Made by a program: the position numbers and the translations under genes
In this document: positions 61,972 to 64,000 of the stretch, one piece after another
How the letters are laid out: every line of letters starts with the position of its first letter
Position numbering within the stretch: position 1 is the stretch's first letter
Notes under the pieces: generated by a model
What the model was told of the DNA's origin: nothing
The model's database searches: none
What the model saw: only the letters and a program-made list of their open reading frames with translations
Assembly (NCBI GenBank): GCA_002886105.1
Contig: CP025776.1
Coordinates: 3,286,001 to 3,350,000, forward strand
From: Enterobacter sp. EA-1
Lineage (GTDB): Bacteria > Pseudomonadota > Gammaproteobacteria > Enterobacterales > Enterobacteriaceae
Direction of reading: 5' to 3'
DNA length: 64,000 nt

Positions 61972-63614
61972 ATGTTTTGTGTGCAATGTGAACAAACCAT
62001 CCGAACTCCGGCGGAAATGGCTGTGCGTACGCGCAGGGGATGTGCGGCAAAACCGCGGAAACCTCCGACCTGCAGGATTTGCTGATTGCCGCGTTACAAG
62101 GGCTCTCCGGGCCAGCAAAGCGCGTGACTACGATCTGATTGACCACGAGATCGACAACTTCGCGCCGCGCGCATTCTTCTCCACGTTGACCAACGTGAAC
62201 TTCGACTCCACGCGCATTGTGGGTTATGCCCGCGAAGCGATTGCCAAACGTGAAGCGCTGAAAGCCCTCTGCCTTTCTATTGACCCGCAGGCAAGCGTCG
62301 ACAACCCGATGGCATCCCTGCAACTGGTGAGCGACGATCTGGGCGAACTGCAACGCCGCCGACTTCACGCCGAACAAAGATAAAGCCACTATTGGCGAAA
62401 ATATCCTCGGTCTGCGTCTGCTGTGCCTGTATGGCCTGAAAGGCGCAGCGGCGTATATGGAACACGCCCACGTACTGGGGCAGTACGACAACGATATCTA
62501 TGCGCGTTACCACAAAATTATGGCATGGCTCGGTACACCGGCCTGCTGATATGAACGCGCTGCTGGAATGTTCAATGGAAATCGGCCAGATGAACTTCAG
62601 CGTCATGAGTATTCTCGACGCGGGTGAAACCAGTATGTATGGTCACCCGACGCCAACCCGGTGAATGTTAAAGCGGTCGCCGGTAAATGTGTGCTGATTT
62701 CCGGTCATGACCTGAAAGATCTCTACAACCTGTTGCAACAAACCGAAGGTACCGGCGTTAACGTCTATACCCACGGTGAAATGCTGCCGGCACACGGTTA
62801 CCCGGAATTGCGTAAATTTAAACACACCGTGGGTAACTACGGCAGCGGCTGGCAGAACCAGCAGGTGGAATTTGCCCGCTTCCCCGGCCCTATCGTCATG
62901 ACCTCCAACTGCATTATCGACCCGACCGTTGGCGCTTATGACGATCGTATCTGGACCCGCAGCATTGTCGGTTGGCCGGGCGTTAACCACACCGGAAGGC
63001 GACGATTTTGCCCCCGGTGATCCGCCGGGCGCAGCAAATGGCCGGTTTCCCATTCAGCGAAATCGAACACCTGATCACCGTCGGTTTTGGCCGTCAGACG
63101 CTGCTCGGCGCAGTGGATTCCCTGATCGATCTGGTCAGCCGTGAAAAACTGCGTCATGTCTTCCTCGGTCGGCGGCTGTGACGGTGCGCGCGGCGAACGT
63201 AGCTACTTCACCGATTTTGCCACCCGGTACCGGACGACTGCCTGATCCTCACGCTGGCGTGCGGTAAATACCGCTTTAACAAACTCGACTTCGGCAACAT
63301 CGAAGGGCTGCCGCGTCTGATCGATGCCGGTCAGTGCAACGACGCCTACTCCGCTATCATCCTTGCGGTCACCCGGCGGAAAAACTGGGCTGCGGCGTTA
63401 ACGATTTACCGCTGTCGCTGGTGCTGTCATGGTTTGAACAGAAAGCGATTGTGATCCTGCTGACCCTGCTCTCCCTTGGCGTGACGAATATTGTCACCGG
63501 GCCAACGCGCCGGGGGCTTCCTGACCCCGGACTTGCTGGCCGTGCTGAATGAAATTCGGTCTGCGTCAGGTCACGACCGTCGAACAGGATATGCAGCAGT
63601 TGCTGAGCGCGTAA
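61972..63614 (+). CDS. hcp: Hybrid-cluster protein Hcp (frame-broken)
   Basis: Hcp is a high-affinity nitric oxide reductase with a [4Fe-4S] cluster and a hybrid Fe-S-O cluster, made under anaerobic nitrosative stress. The N-terminal cysteines are in [13 protein letters not shown] and, after a correction near 62025, in [40 protein letters not shown] and [20 protein letters not shown] hold conserved cluster ligands, and [20 protein letters not shown] follows. Breaks lie near 62105, 62360, 62535, 62640, 62990, 63170, 63230, 63370, 63505 and 63565. It ends QQLLSA, 16 bases before hcr. Confidence 0.95.
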
Positions 63615-63630
63615 GGAGCAGATCGCGGCC

Positions 63631-64000
63631 ATGCCAACCCCTCAGTGCCCGTGGCGTATGCAGGTTCATCACATCCGGCAGGAAACGCCGGATGTCTGGA
63701 CGCTGTCGCTGATGTGCCATGATTACTACCCGTACCGTGCCGGGCAATACGCGCTGGTGAGTATTCGCAACAGCGCGGAAACCCTGCGCGCCTATACCCT
63801 TTCGTCCACGCCGGGCGTCAGCGAGTACATTACGCTGACCGTGCGCCGCATTGACGATGGCGCAGGCTCGCAATGGCTAACGCGGGACGTAAAACGCGGC
63901 GATTATCTGTGGCTTTCCGCAGCGCAGGGGAATTCACCTGCGATAACGAACCCAACGATAAGTTGTTGCTGCTGGCGGCAGGGTGCGGCGTGACGCCGAT
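63631..64000 (+). CDS. hcr: Hcp reductase Hcr, N-terminal part (cut by window end)
   Basis: Hcr is the NADH-dependent flavoprotein that reduces Hcp, with an FAD domain, an NAD domain and a C-terminal 2Fe-2S ferredoxin domain. Only the first part of the FAD domain is present: MPTPQCPWRMQVHHIRQETP, HDYYPYRAGQYALVSIRNSA and the flavin motif RAYTLSSTPG, then SQWLTRDVKRGDYLWLSAAQ. A break near 63928 (expected GEFTCDNEPNDKLLLLAAG) shifts the last residues. AAGGAG lies just upstream. It is cotranscribed with hcp. Confidence 0.92.

Overview
This window is chromosomal DNA of an enterobacterium close to Enterobacter, Klebsiella, Kosakonia and Escherichia. Nearly every protein is recognisable as an ortholog of an E. 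coli K-12 protein. The gene order matches the E. coli segment from ldtD-mukBEF to hcp-hcr, read in the opposite direction. I cannot name the species from the sequence alone.

Layout, left to right: 5' end of ldtD; mukB-mukE-mukF-cmoM (minus, overlapping operon); elyC (plus); ycbJ; kdsB-ycaR, ycaQ, lpxK-msbA-comEC (minus: Kdo and lipid A supply and export, DNA repair, DNA uptake); ihfB, rpsA, cmk, ycaL; aroA-serC; ycaP; then on plus ycaO and the anaerobic focA-pflB-pflA formate cluster; ycaD; serS, rarA, lolA, ftsK, lrp (minus); trxB, cydDC, aat, infA (plus). An accessory block of about 5 kb follows: an Xre/RES toxin-antitoxin pair, a FhuE-like TonB-dependent siderophore receptor and a globin-coupled diguanylate cyclase. 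The core order then resumes: clpA-clpS (minus), cspD (plus), macAB (minus), ybjX (plus), ybjD (minus), lysO (plus) and hcp-hcr (plus, cut by the window end). Compared with E. coli K-12, I do not see dmsABC and its neighbours between ycaD and serS, the serW tRNA between infA and clpA, or aqpZ between ybjD and lysO.

Most longer genes, including essential ones (mukB, ftsK, rpsA, msbA, lpxK, serS, cydDC), carry several frame breaks. I read these as sequence errors, not gene decay. The breaks cluster at places where the ortholog demands CCAGG or CCTGG, the Dcm methylation site, which appears instead as CCGAGG, CCTCGG, CACCGG, CCGGTGG or CCCGGG; most others are one-base changes in homopolymers. This pattern suggests long-read data from a strain that methylates CCWGG. 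Gene coordinates below therefore run from true start to true stop across frame breaks, and such genes are called CDS, not pseudogene.

The most interesting biology is the accessory block: a toxin-antitoxin pair with a two-site palindromic operator, and an iron receptor next to a haem-based c-di-GMP enzyme.
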